Origin: Caprimulgus europaeus
Lineage: Eukaryota > Chordata > Aves > Caprimulgiformes > Caprimulgidae
Length of the DNA stretch: 64,000 nt
Reading direction: 5' to 3'
Assembly (NCBI GenBank): GCA_907165065.1
Contig: OU015524.1
Coordinates: 61,545,295 to 61,609,294, forward strand
In this document: piece after piece, positions 59,729 through 64,000 of the stretch
Layout of the letters: every line of letters starts with the position of its first letter
Numbering within the stretch: the stretch's first letter is position 1
Translations under genes and position numbers: made by a program
Notes under the pieces: model-generated
The model's input: the letters and a program-made list of their open reading frames with translations, nothing else
Told to the model about the DNA's origin: nothing
Database searches by the model: none

Positions 59729-62700
59729 GGCTAATTCCAGTTTTGAGAAACAAGATGTTGTGTCATACAGTCAGTTTATTACAGGATGTGCCAAAATACA
59801 AATCCTGCATAGCTGGTAGTTTGACAGTAACAATTTGGCAGGTATAAATGGGAAGCACTTGAAACTTTGGGCTTTTTTTGAGTTTTAAAAATTGACTTTT
59901 TCTGCAACATGACAAATATGTTTCCTGAAAGGTTCCATTTCTCTCTACAGCACAATGGAGCTGATCAAAGGAAAGGAAGCCCTTCCTAGCAATGAGCCTG
60001 TCTGACTTTGAAGGAGTGACATAAAAGAAATGAGAGAGCTCTTGTAATCTTCACATTTTAAAATATGGCAGGAGATACAGAAATGCAGCTCTTCATAAGA
60101 CAAGCGAGAGCCTGTGCTGGGAGAAGGATGAGGAAGCCGTCAGAGTAGTAATTTCCACACGGTCCCTTTCATTCCTGTGAGGAAAAGCCCCTTTGCAAGG
60201 CACTGCAGTGCCTACCAATGGGGAAGAAGACCTTAGGTGGGTTAGTCACTTTGTCTTTGGGAGATCTTGACCACACTGTCTCCTTCCAGCTGCTCCCCTG
60301 GACAACTTGGCACTTGGTGAATGCCTAACTCAGTCTTCATCTGAGTCAAGGTTACGCCTCTGCATGTCTCTCAGCTACAACCTAGTGTCCAGCTCCTCAT
60401 AAGAGGGATAACAGGCCATTTGGCGTAGGGCACCACTCACCATTAGTTACCAACTCAGCGTTCCCACAGAGGCAAGTGTGAAGTAGTGAAGCCTGGGAGA
60501 AATTACGCGTTATCTAATTTCTGATCCAGCACAGACATGGAAGAACTTGGTGATATTCAGTGTCCAGTACAAATACCTAAATGCACCCAGGTCATGACAC
60601 TGATGGGAAACCTTCCCCTCACTACCATCCATGCACTGGTATAAGCGAATGCTTGTGTTGCCAATGTGATACAGCTTTGTCGATTACAGCAGTAAGGGAT
60701 CAGAGAGGATGGCTGGTACTTGCTTGCAGTAATGGAAGTACCTAACAGCAGTAATAAGGGAATCCCAGACAGCACTACCTTAGAGATGTCTTTAAGGATG
60801 GCAACAAAAATGAAGCTGTGACGTTAATCTCTCCTGTTGCAAAATGGTAATATAAAGACAAGAATGCTGTCCAGCTCCTGGACTCCCTCAGCTGCTTGGC
60901 AACTCCTGTGAAACGTTTGCATTAGGACTTGAACACCTAGAGCAGAGAAATGGTGAGCCACCATGCCTGAATCTTCAAGGAAAGTCACCTTTTATCTGAG
61001 TCTAAACAGAAGTGGGTTGTTTAAACAAGTGATTAAACAAGCATAATTTGGAGACAGATAGATGTCTTCATTAATTTAACTGAAAGTTTTTCACGAAGTG
61101 TCAAGACTGTAGAATGAAAAAATTTTACCTACAAGGTGCAACAGGTATTCGCAGTTTTAAAAAAATCACCCAAACCCCAAAACCAAGACCACAAAGGATC
61201 AGGTTTCCCGAAGACTTTGCTATAGTTAAAATCTCTCTAAGTGGCTTTTGTTTTCAAAGTTGCAGTGATTCAGTCATGGAAATTACCTGAAGTAGTTGCA
61301 TGAAATTTCTTCTTCTCTTTGCTTTAAATTACCTGGAAAGACAAACAGAAATTAAATAAAATATTTCCAAACAGTACCTTGGAAATCATTGTCACAGCAA
61401 TCACAAGTCATAGGTCACAAGATAATATGTATCAACAGAAAAATAGGAGATAATTTATTTTGGTAATCTTCATGTAATAAACCTTAATATACATACAAGT
61501 CCCATTTCTACCAAGATAGGGCACACCTGCATTTTCAGTTAGCATTGCTTTGTATTTTTCATTCTTGCATTTTTAGAAACCAGTGGATGTCATAACATCA
61601 TAGTTTCTCTTGCTTTTCTCAAGTGTAAATGAAGCCACTCTTTTCTGCTTGTTCCGCAAAACTTGGGCTATCAGGAGAGTTAACTTCCCTGATGGCAGTT
61701 GTGGAGAAATTATTGTTTCCACAGTCTTGAATAACAGAAATGTTTATAGGTGAAATGGGTTAGACAGATCAGACCTGTGACTGTTTCAGTGCCTCAAGCC
61801 AAATGAAGTCTTTCCTATGTGAATTATGAGCAATATAATTTTAGGCATTACCACAAAACAATGTCAGTGCTGACTAAAAACACCATGTGTCATTCTAGTG
61901 CCTGAACTATGCTGGCACATGGTCACACACCAAAAAGTGTGTTGTGCTTTTTTGACAACCACAAATGTGGACTGGACTGTGACCACTAGCTCCTTCTATT
62001 TTTAAGATAGCAAGGAAGGCAGCTGTTTAAAAAAGATTGAAAGTAAATCAGTGTGTTTTCTCAGGTCAATTAATTTTTATTAAGGGTTACTAAAGTGTTA
62101 CACCATTACCCATGCTGCCACCCTGAGAATAATGAAGGTCTAAAAGAAAACCTTGGAAGGAAGATCAAAAGGTCTGGGACTTTCCAGATCCCAGAGATTA
62201 CATACAGTAAGTTTTGGTTTAAGAATAAGCAAATCACAAGTAAGAAGAAAGCTGTAATGAGGCTATGTTGGTAACACTTTTCTCTGTAGGGTAAAGAAAG
62301 ATGGCAAATTTAGCATTAACTGAGCAGTTAAATTCTCCCAGAATGGTGTGGGACATGCATGACTTCATGTGGATTTCATTATCTTGGGAGCCTGCTTCTG
62401 AGCCTGCCAAAATAATGGTGTAAATAAGAACAATATCTCAGGTTACAATGACAGAAATTGAAATAATAATGAGTTTCTAATTCAAAACATAAACTAACAT
62501 CTAACTTGCTGCAACTGCAAAATAGTGAGTAGATTATTCCTCTAAATGTTTCTCTGGACTTTTTTTTTCTGCTGGTGTATAAGAGAGGATAGTGGGTTAT
62601 AGTATCCAACTATCTTAGCCAGTTTTATAATTTATGTGTGCCTCTTGATCAAATCTGTATCTGTTTATCTGCCACAGCTATAAATTTTGGTCATTCTGAA

Positions 62701-63808
62701 AACCAAAGCAATAATGTTAATATTCTGGTGATTTGGGACAGACTATTACAAGTATCTGATTCTGATGGTATCACTCAAAGGCTCAAATACTACCCAATCT
62801 GTATGTGTTGGGGAAAAAGGAAATAAGTTAGTGATCATTTTTATGAGTGCAAAAATTGAGCTTTTAGCTACAACCTTGCATTGGGAAAGTCCTCTTACCT
62901 GCACCAGGTTTTCTTTGGTCTTATGTTTGGGATATAATATAATTATGTTCACAAAGTTACTGTAGGATTTTAATTACTGACAAGAAGGACAACTTCATTG
63001 CAAGCCAAGTAATATAATTATATTTTTAATCTCATTTTTGATGTTTCTGGATTACTTTAGGTATCTGCAGTCAGTATTGTTGTCTTCCCTGCTCCACACC
63101 TGAATGAAACAATTTATGGTTAAGATTATGGATGAGACAAATAGCTGAGGAAAAGTGACAAAATCATGTGAAGAGAGTTTTAGCTCAGGTAAATTCCCAC
63201 AATTCCCACTAACATCACCTGAAACTGGGACAAAGAGGAAAAGGGTAAGGTAGGGTGTTTCTGAAAGAAGACACTAAGGCACTGCGACGTGAGTTAACTG
63301 CAAGGTGAGATGAAGATGTGGAGGCCAAAGTGGATGCCAACATCCCGTAGGAAAGTGGGGCCAGCTGAGAAAGGCTAAACTGCAGCACTCAGATTGCTTT
63401 ACCTCTGAATAAGAGCGTCCAGGTGATGATTTAATGCTCCCAGATTTATGCACTCTAATTTCTTGCACTTTGTTAATTTGTCTCATGTTCCTGAACTTCC
63501 CGAGGTCTGCCATGCTCAAACGGTTCCTTTTTCTCTACCTTAGTCACAACTGGGTGACAGCCGTGGGGACAGAGCAGCAGAGAGGCAGGGCGGTGATGGA
63601 TGGCAGGGAAGAAATGTGAGGGCAAAATGACTGGGGACCGAGGAGCGTTGGGTGGGAAGGCGGGGGAGGCTGCTCCTGTGTCCCCCTGCTCCCCACTTCC
63701 ACCTGGGGGGACCAAGGCTCTGGCCTGCAGCAGGGACAAGGGCACCCTGCGACCGTAGGTGACACACGGACGTGCTCTAGCTGTTAGCCAGGCCGTAAGC
63801 CCATGTAG
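59729..63808. other. Unique AT-rich noncoding sequence, no gene seen
   Basis: About 4 kb with no repeat recognised and open frames of 90 codons or fewer. Some AT-rich stretches (about 61320-61520 and 62400-62520) are enhancer-like in texture but less striking than the blocks further left. GC content rises after about 63550. Confidence 0.55.
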
Positions 63809-63823
63809 TCAATAGATGGCACT
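63809..63823 (+). promoter_or_regulatory. CTCF-like motif, weaker
   Basis: TCAATAGATGGCACT agrees with the core CTCF pattern (CCASYAGRKGGCRSY) at 13 of 15 positions, including the invariant AG..GGC core. A moderate match like this occurs by chance fairly often, so support is limited. Confidence 0.35.
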
Positions 63824-64000
63824 GCTTGGTTTAGTGTTAAATTTTTGCGGGTTTGGGAGGAAAAGCAGGAAGTTGCTGGAGTTAGCAGCTCAGCCAGGCT
63901 CAGCTCTGCCTGCTACGACTTTATTTCGGTAGCTGTTATTAAAACAAACAAGCAAAGATTTTTTTAAAAAAAGGGCTTGTTTCCTCCCCACAGTAGCGGG
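63824..64000. other. Window edge, nothing recognised
   Basis: Short unique sequence ending in an A-rich stretch and a GC-rich end. A feature beyond the edge cannot be judged. Confidence 0.5.

Noticed and set aside
1..64000. tRNA, rRNA or known microRNA genes
   Set aside because: No tRNA B-box-like GTTCRANTC in a cloverleaf context and no rRNA core sequence were seen. I could not fold the window, so undiscovered microRNA hairpins remain possible.

Overview
The window reads as a stretch of bird (or close archosaur) nuclear genome with no protein-coding gene that I can support. The main evidence is a set of CR1 LINE retrotransposon copies, the dominant avian repeat. They are recognised by the 3' end motif (CATAGAATCACAGAATGG when read on the strand opposite the element), by the CR1 ORF2 C-terminal peptide (for example [14 protein letters not shown]) and, in one long copy, by reverse transcriptase motifs (YLDFSKAFD and FADD). 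Overall repeat density is low and introns or intergenic sequence dominate, as expected for birds. I cannot name the species.

Layout. 0-8 kb: a plus-strand CR1 (about 0.6-1.4 kb), about 3.9 kb of unique sequence, then a long minus-strand CR1 with a broken ORF2 (5.3-7.8 kb) that has a second, shorter CR1 inserted inside it. 8-15 kb: unique noncoding sequence. 15.4-16.4 kb: a CR1 tail fragment bracketed by two near-identical 46-bp direct repeats. 16.4-27.2 kb: unique noncoding sequence. 27.2-27.7 kb: a CR1 fragment whose ORF2 C-terminus is still open. 27.7-38.3 kb: unique sequence with microsatellites, poly-T tracts and AT-rich blocks that look like conserved noncoding elements. 38.3-38.7 kb: another CR1 tail. 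39.0-39.5 kb: a CpG island followed by CRE and AP-1 type sites, the best promoter candidate here. 40.7-43.2 kb: a GC-richer block of unknown nature. 43.2-43.5 kb: a CR1 tail. 44.7-45.6 kb: a CpG-rich segment with a near-consensus CTCF motif directly beside a 0.7-kb G-rich minisatellite. 45.6-64 kb: mostly AT-rich unique sequence with several enhancer-like blocks (about 48.2-49.2, 51.6-54.1 and 57.6-58.3 kb), and a locally duplicated 0.34-kb unit (56.9 and 59.4 kb) that brackets one of them.

Interpretation. The combination of long gene-free sequence, blocks rich in homeodomain-like TAAT cores, CTCF-type motifs and an isolated CpG island suggests an intergenic regulatory domain or a very large intron near a developmental gene. 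That is inference: conservation has to be tested by alignment. The longer open frames (346, 272, 205, 186 and 177 codons) are explained by low-complexity or GC-rich sequence, or show no recognisable domain. I found no CRISPR array, operon, rRNA, tRNA or intact virus, and no convincing new gene system.
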